From Diphasiastrum complanatum (lineage: Eukaryota; Streptophyta; Lycopodiopsida; Lycopodiales; Lycopodiaceae), in NCBI GenBank assembly GCA_029204225.1, contig CM055097.1:12942721-13006720 (forward strand): 64,000 nucleotides of DNA, in the 5' to 3' direction. A program made the position numbers and the translations under genes. The notes under the pieces were generated by a model that saw nothing but the letters and a program-made list of their open reading frames with translations, had not been told where the DNA came from and made no database searches. Below, piece by piece: positions 1 through 9,839 of the stretch (its first letter is position 1; the number at the start of each line of letters is the position of its first letter).

Positions 1-480
1 GGCAGCCTGCTCCGCCAGTTCAGCAAGCCTGATCTCAATACTTTTTTAGATTTTAATTGTTTTTCAATTTTCTGTTTTCAGCACTTAATTTGCTGAGATT
101 TTTGGAAAAAGACAGTCAAAAAAAAAAAAGTAAGACAAAAACTGAGGATGAAGTATCACTGATATGCCATCTTGGGAACCTTCGTCGAGTACCTTAACCT
201 CATTATGAACCTTCGCCAACATGCTAGATGATCTTAAAATGTTAAAATTAGGTTGACCATAGGTTCAGATTGTGAAAAAGTGCATTTATGACAGTACATG
301 GGCGAAGGTTCATCCTTCGCCGGACCTGGAAAACATTCGTCTGATAGGTTCAAATCCCCATAAACCTTTGCCAAAAATTTTATAGCCTATTTTCACAGTA
401 TTGTACATGCCTGCAAGTTTTTGTTCAAAATTTATTCAGTGTAATGGACCCACCAAATTCACCTATAACTTGACTGAATT
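1..480 (+). other. Leader-like non-coding sequence with repeated CCTTCG motifs
   Basis: No gene is visible. The stretch carries recurrent CCTTCGTC/CCTTCGCC and GCGAAGG motifs (near 180, 204, 303 and 316). Similar motifs recur at 15,430-15,620, beside a Gypsy gag remnant. With the decayed ORF that follows, this is best read as the untranslated leader of a degraded retroelement. No LTR boundary or primer site was found, so the assignment is weak. Confidence 0.3.
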
Positions 481-604
481 TGATTCATTCCTCACTTGTG
501 CTAGCGAAGCTCTTGCGAATTTTTCTTGCGACTAATGCCTTCCAAGATTTCTGCATTGCTTTCTGATACACTTTTATGCGTTTTATATTTCCTTTCTGAT
601 CATC

Positions 605-3540
605 ATGTCTTTTACTGATACTTCCCAGTCTTCGCGCTATACTATCCATCGTGATGTCCCATCTACAATGGACATCATGATTCTTCCTAGCACAAGCATG
701 GTCACTCAGTGGATGACCCTTGCGGAGCCGCTGCTCACTGCAATGAGTATTCATGAGAGAGCCTTTTCGGGTCGCATCAATATGGATCTCATCACTCTTG
801 CCTTCAGTACGTGGAAGGAAGAGAAATTTAAATTTTATATCACTTTCCAAGGAGCCACACATAAGGTGCGCGTCACTGAGGCCGCCCTTGCAGCTATAGG
901 TATAGCATCTGGCATGGGCCTCACCCAATCATAGGCACGCCAAATAGACCATTAAGCCATATATTGACCTCACCAACGATCTGCACTAGACCAATGACGG
1001 CTACCTTCTGGAAGCCATCACTGAGCCTTCAATCCACGCTGCTGCCCAGCTACTGAACAACTTCCTGATGGTTGGCAACCTCAGGAAAGACCGCATCACA
1101 TCACAGATCCTCCATTGGATAGTGGAGTCCCACACCAAGTTAGCCAAAGCCCCTCTTGATCCATATAATTGGTTCAAGACTATTTCTGGTGAGCTCAAAC
1201 AAGCTATTAAGGCCAATACTAAGCAGCAGTTTGCTGCCGGCTCTTTATTGTCCCTTCTAGCCGGTTCTCACTTAGAAAACAAAATCCATGGCTTCCACCT
1301 AGATTCTGTGCTTTTGGTCTACGAAGAAGCACCGGCCGAGTCATCTCACCAAGCCTCGAGTTCTCATAGTCGTCGCCGTCCACGCAGCGAGATCGTTATT
1401 CCTAACTCGTCTTCCGTGTCACGACGTCGCACTAGGCATACCTCATCAGCTGCGCTTCCACCCCATGCTGTTGTTCACACTGAACTTCCCATGCCCCCAG
1501 TCTCTGATGCTTCCCTCGTCTCTGCTTCCAACCAAGGACAGTTTGTGACCATTGGGCCTACCATTCCCATCACAGCTGCCCAGGCCGCCTCACCTCCACA
1601 CACCGAAGCCACCTCACCAAACACACAGTTCTTTATGGATATGTTCGATGATTCCGACCCCCTTGGGGCTACCAAATTTTTTGAAATGCCCCAGAGCCCT
1701 ACGCCCTTTGAGCTCCAATCCCTTGGAAGAGGATTCAGACATATCCATGAATCTACTGTTGGTGTTGAAGATGTCAGCCATCAACCTCATACGGACGATA
1801 GTCTAGCCACACTTCAGGTCGACAAAGTTGTAAAATCACCAAAACAGTTCGATGCCACAGTGCTTGAAGGGTTTGAAGAGGAAGACCATTTTGAAGAAGA
1901 AGACGTAGTGGCACCTATTTCACTCCAACCAAGGATAGCTCCATCAGGTCCTCTTGCTGTTGACGCCTCCACAACCGTCGATTCTGGGGATGCTCTAGGT
2001 TTGGTTTCAAGCCTTGCGCAAGTGATCCAATCGATGATGGATAAGAAGAAGGAAATGGAGCAGAGAATCTTTGATCTGGGGTTCGAAAACACTCTGATTA
2101 GCCAGAAACTTGTCTAGTTGGATCGAGAGTTGAAGATTGCCAAACAACATGAAGACAAGGCTGAAGCCAAAAAGAAGTTAACCCAGCAACAAGCTGATCA
2201 CTTGGAAGAATACATCATCTCCCTGCAAAACGCCCTGACAACCGCACATGATCAGGTGGATACGGCCGTGCAGGATGCAAAGCAATAGGTGCAGCTGCTA
2301 AAGGGGCAATTATAGATGGTTGAACAAGACCGCACGTAGATTTAAGGTGAATTGGATGCGACCGTCCTTGAGTGTGATGCGTATCTTCAAATACAAATAC
2401 CAGATCATCCGGTCACACTGACGAAGATTGCGTATTTGTTCAAAAAAGTGGAGACATACAAAGTGGCCCTTCAGGGATTTCACGACCGCTTTGACAGGTT
2501 CAAAGGAGCAGCTTCAACCGAGTTGGCAAAGGCTAAAGAGATCATCATCGCCTATGAAAAAGCAGCCGCTTGAGTGTTGGAAGCCGGACCACAAATCCCC
2601 GTACCGGTCATGCTGCAATTCTCCCCTCCGTGCCAAGAAGCCGTACCAATGGATATAGGGGTTGCTTCGAGCATGGACCAAGGGGGGAGCTCCAGATATA
2701 GTAGACCAACCGCCCACCATACCTGCAGTACAAGCGGGTCCATCTTCATCAAGGACAACACCTCTATTCAGAAGGCCCATCAGCGTCGAGGACCAGATCC
2801 AGACCTTCTTAAAGCAACATCCGCATGAGTCTGCGTGTGGTGGATGGATTCTGAAGCTTAAGACCTCCGAGATCGAGGCCGGCAAAGAGTTGGACAAAAT
2901 ACCTGCATTGGGAGAGCAGCCGGCATGGAGAATCATGATTTTTGAAAAAACTCTGGAGTCACTTAGGAGTTACATCGCCAGCCCTCGCCAATTGCGGGTA
3001 GATCCATATTACGTGCCAATGCCGCAAAGAAATAAATGGAAAGATTTGGGATTGGTTATGGACAAGATCACCATCCATATGTCCGATTGGCCAATCATCC
3101 ATCAATCTTACAGCTAGACCATCTCAGTGGATTTCCACCGCGCCTTACAAGCCTATCAACGAGAGTATGTCCACTCTCTAGATCCAACGGTGCGACAATC
3201 GACAATGTTTGCTAAAGATCTAACTCTGTTGGCGTCATTGGCAACCAGATGGGACGATTGCCTCTCTCCTCTGGCATTCGATCCAAATAAGCCGATGGCC
3301 TCAGAGCAAATCAAAGATCAATTGCCGGTTGCTCGTTTATATTTTCATGCGGCAATGATGGGAGGCTCCTGGGAATCATGCTTCACATCATGGACAACTT
3401 CCAAGTGGATTGTCGGAGTCCACCATTGTTTCCAGCCACACAATTTGGATTTTAATACTGCACGCCTCAATTCGAGTTGCTCCTCATGTTCATTTTCTCA
3501 TTTCAATAAAGCAGATTGGTTCTCTTCAAAAATGGATTGA
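605..3540 (+). pseudogene. Decayed long ORF of unknown function, probably retroelement ORF1-like
   Basis: One ancestral frame appears to run from the ATG at 605 to about 3,430-3,540. It is broken by frameshifts near 930-950 and 2,580-2,660 and by several stops. The N-terminal part (605-1,320) is globular and includes a segment with W, H and FKTI residues around 1,110-1,190. Next comes a long Ser/Pro/Thr-rich low-complexity linker (1,330-1,990), then a Gln/Lys/Glu-rich coiled-coil-like stretch (2,010-2,570), then a more globular C-terminal part (2,820-3,430). The stops at 2,115, 2,286, 2,313, 2,337, 2,343 and 3,115 are all TAG or TAA, as expected from C-to-T change of CAG or CAA. I do not recognise the protein. 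A globular N-terminus followed by a coiled coil recalls plant 'putative gypsy-type transposon' proteins, but only in layout. No reverse transcriptase or integrase is attached. Confidence 0.5.
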
Positions 3541-3785
3541 TGAATGTCTTTGCTCTTTATCACTTTTCCTTCATCTCTCATGCTTATTTGGATTTGGCTA
3601 ATTGTTGGATTTGAGTGTTATTGGGATTGTATGTTATTATACTTTTTATGAGAGAGAAAGGGAGAGAGAGAAAGAGTAAGCTATCTCAGTTGTGGATGTG
3701 TACTGTTAAGGGATGTGTAGAGTAAAGAGTAGGGTTAATGGATGAAGAAATAGATGTAAATCCTCCATTCATGTTGAAATCTAAA
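3541..3785. other. Spacer, no gene seen
   Basis: This is AT-rich spacer between the decayed ORF and the Copia remnant. It contains a short imperfect GA-rich run around 3,648-3,676. No coding signal, LTR end or RNA gene was recognised. Confidence 0.4.
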
Positions 3786-3899
3786 CTAAACTATCGCTCT
3801 CATGGGAACGAACCTATGCTTGACAACTAACTTCGTCTCCTTGATGCCAGATTGACTAGATCTTGGATTCAGGTTAGGCCATGAAAGAAACCCACCACA

Positions 3900-4514
3900 T
3901 GGTGGTTCTACTAAGTCCCATGTGCTATGCTTAGCAATTGACTCCATCTCCTCTCCCATGGACTTGACCCAAATGTCATCATCCTTCGCTTCACCATAAG
4001 TCGAAAGTTCTTTACTAGATAAGAGAGCATAATATGCTTCATACCTTTCAGGTTGTGTCTTCTCTCTTGTTGATCTTCGTAGCTCTTCCTGGCTAGATGA
4101 TCCAGGAAAGTCATCCATATCGCGGCTCTCCAACAATCTCTCAAACCACTTAGGGAGCTTCCTGTTAGGTGATTGGCTTCATGGTGAAAATGTATCCCAC
4201 GGTACATCCATCTCCTTGCGTTTGTCACCTGCAATTTCAATCCTTCTTGCACCAAAAGGTTTGTCCCTACCTCTCCAACCTGTCTCTTGAGGTTGAGTAG
4301 TAGTATCTTGAGATGTATTCTCTATTTCATCACTTGGAAGGTCAATGAATGGATCATCATCAGGTGGTATCCTCACTATACCGGCATCTTTCCCACTGGA
4401 TGCATCTACCTTCTCAACATCCTCGTCTTCATACATCTTGGATTTATCAAAGATAACATCATGGCTTACATGGATTTTGTTTTCCACTGGATCAAGACAT
4501 CTATAGCCCTTCAC
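3900..4514 (-). pseudogene. Copia integrase-RT linker and RT N-terminus fragment
   Basis: Minus-strand frames carry the usual integrase C-terminal/linker region: a 'V..SHDVIFDKSK' motif about residues 12-24 of the frame starting at 4,514, then an acidic linker. A second frame contains 'EMESIAKHSTWDLVEPP', the standard entry into Copia reverse transcriptase. The two pieces lie in different frames, so at least one frameshift separates them. The homology ends abruptly after the 'EPPCG' motif; the 30-odd residues that follow are not RT. The polymerase is therefore not functional. Confidence 0.7.
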
Positions 4515-4552
4515 ACGATCATCATATCCTAGGAATATACACTTGATAGCTT

Positions 4553-5294
4553 TTACATCAAGTTTACGTCTCTCTTCCTTAGGAATGTGTACAAGGCCTT
4601 ACATCCAAAGATTCGCAAGTGGTTCACCTTTGGCGTCTTCTTCATAGATGCTTCCTCAGGTATTATCTTTGGTATGACAATGGTAGGACTTCTATTTTGA
4701 AGATAGACTGCCGTACTGAATGCTTCTGACCAAAAATCTTTTGGTAGTTTCATCTCAGCTAGCATAGATCTGGCACTTTCCACAATCATATGATTCTTGT
4801 GCTCAGCTACACCATTGAGAGCAGGAGTATGAGCTTGCGTAATTTGTCTTTTAATCCCACATTAATCACAAAGATCATTGAGGTCATTAGACTTGTACTC
4901 ATCTCCACTATCTGATTTTAGGACTTTGATCTTCCTACCTGTCTGATTTTCGACCAATGCTCTGAAGCTCTTGAAATTGTCAAATGCATCTGATTTCTTC
5001 TTCAAGAAGTAGATCCACGTCTTACGTGACATATCATCAATAAAGGTCATGAGCTTCACCTAAGGACATGGTCCTCATAGTCCCACATAGATCTGTGTGG
5101 ATTAAATCCAGGATGTTCTTTGCTCTTGCAACACCACCTTTATTGAACTTCTCTCGATGCTGCTTCACATATACACATGATTCGCACATCGATTTTAAGT
5201 GGTCTTCAATGGTAGGCAATCCTGTTACCATCTCCAATTTCCTCATCAAATTGAGGCTTCCCAAGTTCAAGTGACCAAGCCTCTTATGCCACAA
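4553..5294 (-). pseudogene. Copia integrase, broken by a stop
   Basis: The segment begins with the GAG-pre-integrase/zinc-binding motif (MWHKRLGHL, then C-x2-C at 'CESC') and continues into the catalytic core. The three acidic positions seem to be retained: D in 'HTDLCG' (near 5,100), D in 'KSDSGDEY' (near 4,910) and E in 'GVAEHKN' (near 4,810). A stop at about 4,862 separates the second Asp from the Glu, and another frame break lies near 5,050. The product would integrate element DNA, but this copy cannot be translated whole. Confidence 0.75.
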
Positions 5295-5300
5295 CTCAGT

Positions 5301-5900
5301 TTACGATAAAATGGACGATAAAAGTCCATGTTGCTCCTTGATTGTAGCATTCAACCTGTACAATTTTGTATTGGGCTCCCTTACTCCATCCGCAATAACT
5401 TTGAATTTCTGGTTCACATCCTTCACAAAGCAACGATCATGGGCGAATTCTACTTTCAGCATTTGATCAGTAATGAGATTTTTTTTCAAACCTGGTACGT
5501 AAAGTACCTCCCTGATCATCCTACTTTTGCCATCAGGTAGTTGGATTGAAACAATGCCTATCCCCTTGATCTTGCACACCTCACCATTTGCTTGTGAAAC
5601 GGACGTTCCATTATCCAACACTTTCAAGCTACTGAACCAATTCTTGTTACTTGTCATGTGTCTTGTGGTTACCGAGTCAATATACCACGCTTGATCATCT
5701 TGATTAGATGACAATGCAGATATGAAAATGCTAAAGTCTTCATTCTCACCCTCATCGACAAGGTTACCTGCTTGCTTTGGTTTTCCCTTGCCTTGTTCCG
5801 CCAGGAATTTGCGACATTCACTCTTCCAATGGCCCTTTTTACCACAATGGAAGCACTTGCCTTTCTTTTTGGTCTTACTGGAAGATCTCTCATCCTCCTG
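5301..5900 (-). pseudogene. Copia CCHC zinc knuckle and aspartic protease fragment
   Basis: A gag zinc knuckle, C-x2-C-x4-H-x4-C (CFHCGKKGHWKSEC), lies at about 5,814-5,860 on the minus strand. It is followed in the same frame by the protease entry 'WYIDSVTTRHMT' near 5,650-5,690. Copia proteases normally have D-S-G at the active site. Here the glycine is replaced by valine, which should abolish activity. The stretch ends with the expected 'LYVPGLKKNLI' motif. It sits directly upstream of integrase, as in intact Copia polyproteins. Confidence 0.75.
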
Positions 5901-5972
5901 AGACTTGGCAAATTGCTGCTTAGACTTCTTCTTGCCCTTGCCCTTTCCTTGTTTTTGGCGTGTCGCAAGTGC

Positions 5973-6613
5973 CTAATCGTCAGTATTCTGATGTCTAGCT
6001 TTCACCATTTCTCGCCGTTGCTCTTCCTGCATCAAGATTCCTGTGAGCTCGTCAAAGGTTGGCAATCTTTCTCTTGATGCTATTCCGCTCACATACATAT
6101 GATAGGGTTCTGCAATGCCGCACAATGCATTGTGCACTAGCTCCACATCACGTATGCACTCACCAATAGAATGCAGTTCATCCCTCATTGTCTTGATTTT
6201 GGTCATGTACATCTGAATGTGCTCTCCTTGTTCCATTTGGGCACTATTCAGCTTTGACTTCAGAAACATGATTCTCAGCTTTGACTTCAGAAACATGATT
6301 CCTGACGGATTTGACATCTCGAATTGTCCTTTAGCACATCCCATGTCTGTCAAGGTGTAATAGCATCACAAATGTGAGTAATGATGTGATCCTTCATTGA
6401 CAAGTTAATGAATGTCAAAGCTTTCCTCATCTTTTTTTTGAACATTTTGATATCCGCTTCATTTGGCGGCCTTCTCTCATCACCTGTGACAACTTCCCAC
6501 ACATATTTCTCCATCAGTATGTTTTTCATTTTGAATTTCCACATTGCATAGTTGGAAATCTCGTCCAATTTGCTACTTTTACTCAAAATGGACTCTCCCA
6601 TGTTTGCCATCAC
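5973..6613 (-). pseudogene. Copia gag (capsid-like) fragment
   Basis: The frame starts at the ATG at 6,613 and shows the usual Copia gag opening, with 'YAMWKFKMKNIL' about 22 residues in. It continues after a frame break as a UBN2-type gag segment, with 'MRDELHSIGE' and 'LPTFDELTGILMQEEQRR'. A near-perfect tandem duplication (unit ATGTTTCTGAAGTCAAAGCTGA on the minus strand) at about 6,248-6,300 adds eight codons. Gag would form the virus-like particle. The frame break near 6,350 makes this a pseudogene. Confidence 0.75.
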
Positions 6614-7922
6614 AAAACTGCTTGAAACTTCTATTGTAGGCTAAAAGCAGTATGTCGAGGCCAACTGTGTTGTTAGAAGTTGAAAATAATGACCTGCACT
6701 TTTTCCCTTACCAGGCCACTTGCCGCTTTTCCACCAATTTGAAAGCCAAATCGGCATCGCCTTCCGAAATGCACTCAGTCGTCAACTCCCAACTTCGTGC
6801 CCAGTGGAATGGTGAAATCACTTTTGGCGCACTCCGAACATTTTCTCTGATGCAATCACTCTGTTTTGCTGTACCGTACTTGCAAGTATAGTCCGGGTGC
6901 CCTTAGTTTGGAGGTTATAGCCTTTCGTTTGGGTCAAAATGGACAAAGGACCCAAAAATAGGGATTTTCTTTGTTTTTGAACTGTTTCTTCACCTTGAAG
7001 AAACTTCACTCTTCACTTGTGAAGGGACCCAACTCCAATTTCAGTATAGAATTTTTTATTGAAGTTGAAGGCCAAAATGCACTTCACTTCTTCAGGGCCC
7101 TCTTCAACAACCCTTCAGACTCCATCCAATGGTCAATTCTGATCCAACTGTGGATATCCCTCCTGGGTAGCACGATCTGAGCCGTCGATCTTGTAAATTC
7201 TCTATCCAACGGTTCTGAGCACTTCTGTGCACTAATGGAGACACTTGCAAGCGTTGTCCACTTCAAAACACTACAGTTCTGCATTGGTTCCACGCGTGAA
7301 CATACCCGCGACCTTCCTGTCTAGGGCCGCGCCTCCCCAAGCTACATGTTGCTTGATCAAACTTGCCTTTAGATCGATTTGAGCACAATCTGAGGCCTGG
7401 AGCAGGGTTGCCCTACTGATACCAAATCTGTAGAGTGTTCAATCATGAAATTCCGTGGAGAAACGGTGATTTTAGCTCAACTTGACAAAGTGGCTTTTTT
7501 TCATCTTTTACCGCAAATCTACTAGGTTAACTGTCTGTAGACAAATCTTTGACATAAACCTTAGAATCTCTCCATGGCTGGTTGAAATATAATTAGCTTC
7601 CTTCCTGTCCTTACGGCATCCAAAACGGTGCACAAACAGCGAAGAAATCATCAGTTATGTATAAAAAACCGTAACCCCAAACCCAGTTTCAATTTTCAAC
7701 TGGCTTCAAAATTGTCAATTTTTTACCAAGTTTTACCCTGTTTGATGCTATGCACGGGCTACTAATCCCTCTGCTGAGCTTGGCAAGCCTCTATAGACTA
7801 GAAACCGTGCACGAGTGCTTCTCTTTCCGTCTTTAATCCGTCGTAGACCCCGAACTCTCAGAAGATAGTTCTCCCGAAGCTCTCTTCAACGATGATGTTG
7901 TATTGTGTACACTCCCTCTACG
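6614..7922 (-). other. Untranslated leader of the Copia remnant
   Basis: About 1.3 kb separate the gag ATG from the primer site, and I see no gene in it. A second primer-site-like sequence, CTGATACCAA, lies at about 7,409-7,418. It may mark an older element end or be chance. The leader is unusually long for a Copia element and could itself contain inserted sequence. Confidence 0.4.
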
Positions 7923-7934
7923 GCTCTGATACCA
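7923..7934 (-). other. Primer-binding site (initiator tRNA-Met type)
   Basis: The sequence GCTCTGATACCA is the complement of TGGTATCAGAGC, the classic plant Copia primer site for initiator tRNA-Met. It sits on the 5' side of the minus-strand gag, as expected. A 5' LTR should therefore begin immediately to the right. Confidence 0.7.
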
Positions 7935-8210
7935 ACTTAGAATTTGCTTTGCACAAGAACACAGATCATGCTACACATTAACACAGACAAAAAACACTCT
8001 CCACAGCAAACTCACATAGCAACTGTATTTCTCAAAATGAAATTACATTGTACATATAGTTGTTCACTCAGGCAACCCATGCATGACCCAGGTTGCCGTT
8101 GGCGGGACACGTGTCCCATCGACTTGCCTCGTGGCAAGGCCAACTGATCCTTATCAACTGATAGGACCCATAGTACAGTAACACAATGATTCTACTTTAA
8201 TTCTAACTTA
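7935..8210 (-). repeat. Putative 5' LTR of the Copia remnant (limits uncertain)
   Basis: This lies directly outside the primer site, where a 5' LTR must be. It contains an ACACGTGT motif near 8,109. No second copy was found at the other end of the element, and the TG...CA ends are unclear. The outer limit is a guess based on where the next fragment begins. Confidence 0.35.
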
Positions 8211-8299
8211 TTAGTCGATAGAATAATTGTTTTCTTGTTCTGTAAGTTGCATTAGATTTTCATTCTTAAGTCACTAATAGTCATTAATGTCACTTAGAC

Positions 8300-8475
8300 T
8301 AACTTTCACATGGAATCCCAAGGGAAAGCTAGTCCCATCATGGACAAGCTCGATGGAGCCAATTACCATCCATAGAGATTTTAAGATGAAAACTGTGCTA
8401 ATAGCCAAAGAATTATATGATGTTGTCATAGGTGCTGGAAGAGGACACGATCCGATGAATATCGAAACGCGCCCA
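8300..8475 (+). pseudogene. Copia gag 5' fragment
   Basis: On the plus strand one frame reads 'IMDKLDGANYH' followed by a stop. The neighbouring frame continues as 'FKMKTVLIAKELYDVV'. Together these match the start of Copia gag (the 'LDG.NY..W...M...L' motif). Only about 55 codons remain, with at least one stop and one frameshift, and no other part of the element is attached. Confidence 0.6.
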
Positions 8476-8990
8476 ACTCGGTGCGTGCACTACTGATAAC
8501 TAAGTAGGTGAACACAAGATAAATTTAGAGTTTAATGCCGTGGTAGCTGAAGCAATGAGCAGACAATCAGACAAGTCAATCAGATAGTCAGATAAAACGT
8601 AAAATGCATTGCAACATTGACAAGAATCTGAACGCAAAACCAGACAATAATTTATTCAGATCAAGTAGAATAAAATATACAAGTCAGATAATGCAGATGA
8701 GCACAAGACAATAGCGGGCGAACGCATGCTCACAAAGCTAATTACGATCTGTAAAAGTTATGAACTTATTTCTGACAATCTGCCTGAAGAAAAAATTGAT
8801 GCATGAAAACACCTACAATGTTTGTCTCGTTGGATGAATTGCAAGATTCATCGATTGCTTAACTATATACAATTTACATTTGTGCAGATGAAAGCTACAA
8901 GAGATCCGTCTGGAGGGGATCGTGGGAGGCTGCTGTCATTGTCAAGTTAGTTTGATAGTGTAGAAAGTGAGTGTGAGGAGGCTCTGACAT
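8476..8990. other. Intergenic, nothing recognised
   Basis: This is AT-rich sequence with several short CAGATAA/CAGACAA-type repeats around 8,560-8,710. No reading frame, LTR end or RNA gene could be supported. Confidence 0.4.
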
Positions 8991-8999
8991 CAAAGTTCA

Positions 9000-9300
9000 T
9001 CGAGTTGCCGTTGGTATCGGGACGAAGAACGCGATATTCTTCGGGTTTTGCCTTTGGTGCCTGGAAATGCCAAGTAAACAGTGTTTGTCGCATTTTTTCC
9101 ATTCTTTTAAAAATGGGACACTCTCCAAAAAGTCTTTGAAAATGTGAAAATGGGACTTTGTCGCAGATTTCGGCCTTTTCGACTGTTGGAGTTTACTTGT
9201 ATTTTTGCAGACCGTGTGACAATGCAAGTAATTATGCAACCACATGAATGGAAATAGATTAACATAGGATTTATGAGAGTAGAGGCGATAAATCCAACAA
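9000..9300 (-). repeat. Inverted LTR fragment related to the LTR at 17,170
   Basis: Read on the minus strand from about 9,300 downward, the sequence begins TGTTGGATTTATC, as does the LTR at 17,170. It keeps recognisable later blocks, including ATACAAGTAAA followed by GCGAAAAGG-like sequence and a CGACA block. The match is patchy and diverged, so this is a related family or an old copy in the opposite orientation, not the partner LTR. Confidence 0.5.
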
Positions 9301-9339
9301 CAGGTGCAGAGGCAAGTGTTATGTCCATGACCAATACAT

Positions 9340-9819
9340 AAGATTCAATATACTCCTAGTCTTGGATACACGGTACTCCAGTGAAACAAGCTGTAAGTTA
9401 TGCCACGTCATACATGACCTGAAAGTAATTAATATCCTTGTGAGGCCCAAAACACACTAAATGAGTTAGTACAAGGTTTGGGACAATCAAGGCATGTGTA
9501 GAGTTATCAATAGCAATCTATGAATAGAGGATCCATGCATAGAGACTCTATTCTAGATAAATCTATGTATAGGGGAGTTAGCTATGTGCACAAGTGGTTT
9601 TAGACTCTATATAAGGAGGCCAAACTCGCCCTACTACACACATTTGTGGTTGATTCATTGCAAGGGTTTCACTCTACTTTCATGCTTCATATTTCTTGGC
9701 TTGGGGGCGAAGCTTCTAGAGTGAATTGGTTGCTTCTATTTGGTTGGGTAGTTTCTCCATAGTGTTTTTTCCATTGTGTTTGTCTTGTAAGTAGGATGTT
9801 AAGGAGCTTTCCCTTATAG
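9340..9819 (+). repeat. Orphan 5' LTR-like sequence with TATA box
   Basis: An LTR is inferred because a primer site lies directly at its right end and a promoter-like TATATAA sits at 9,608-9,614, some 210 bp upstream of that site. The start of the LTR is not determined; a TGAGGCCC at about 9,441 is one candidate. No recognisable gag or pol follows for several kilobases. Confidence 0.45.
9608..9614 (+). promoter_or_regulatory. TATA box of the orphan LTR
   Basis: TATATAA lies in the context CTCTATATAAGG, inside the presumed LTR. It would place transcription start some 30 bp downstream, which fits an LTR of roughly 400-500 bp. Confidence 0.45.
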
Positions 9820-9831
9820 TGGTATCGGAGC
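9820..9831 (+). other. Primer-binding site-like sequence
   Basis: TGGTATCGGAGC differs by one base from the standard tRNA-Met primer site TGGTATCAGAGC. It is followed by an ATG-containing leader (about 9,888) but not by a recognisable gag. Confidence 0.6.
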
Positions 9832-9839
9832 AAGGCTTA

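Larger units (their letters stand above)
3786..7934 (-). mobile_element. Degraded Ty1/Copia retrotransposon, 3' truncated
   Basis: Reading on the minus strand, the order is primer site, long leader, gag, zinc knuckle, protease, integrase and start of reverse transcriptase. This is Copia order, with integrase before RT. The element stops in the first part of the RT domain, near 3,900, so most of RT, RNase H and the 3' LTR are missing. Several frames are broken. The sequence from about 3,786 to 3,900 does not read as Copia RT and is probably a junction with other DNA. No matching LTR pair or target-site duplication was found. Confidence 0.75.

Noticed and set aside
485-928. 147-codon minus-strand open frame
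   Set aside because: It lies antisense to the better supported plus-strand frame at 605 and has no recognisable motif.
7409-7418. Second primer-site-like CTGATACCAA
   Set aside because: The match is shorter than the site at 7,923 and no LTR end is visible beside it.
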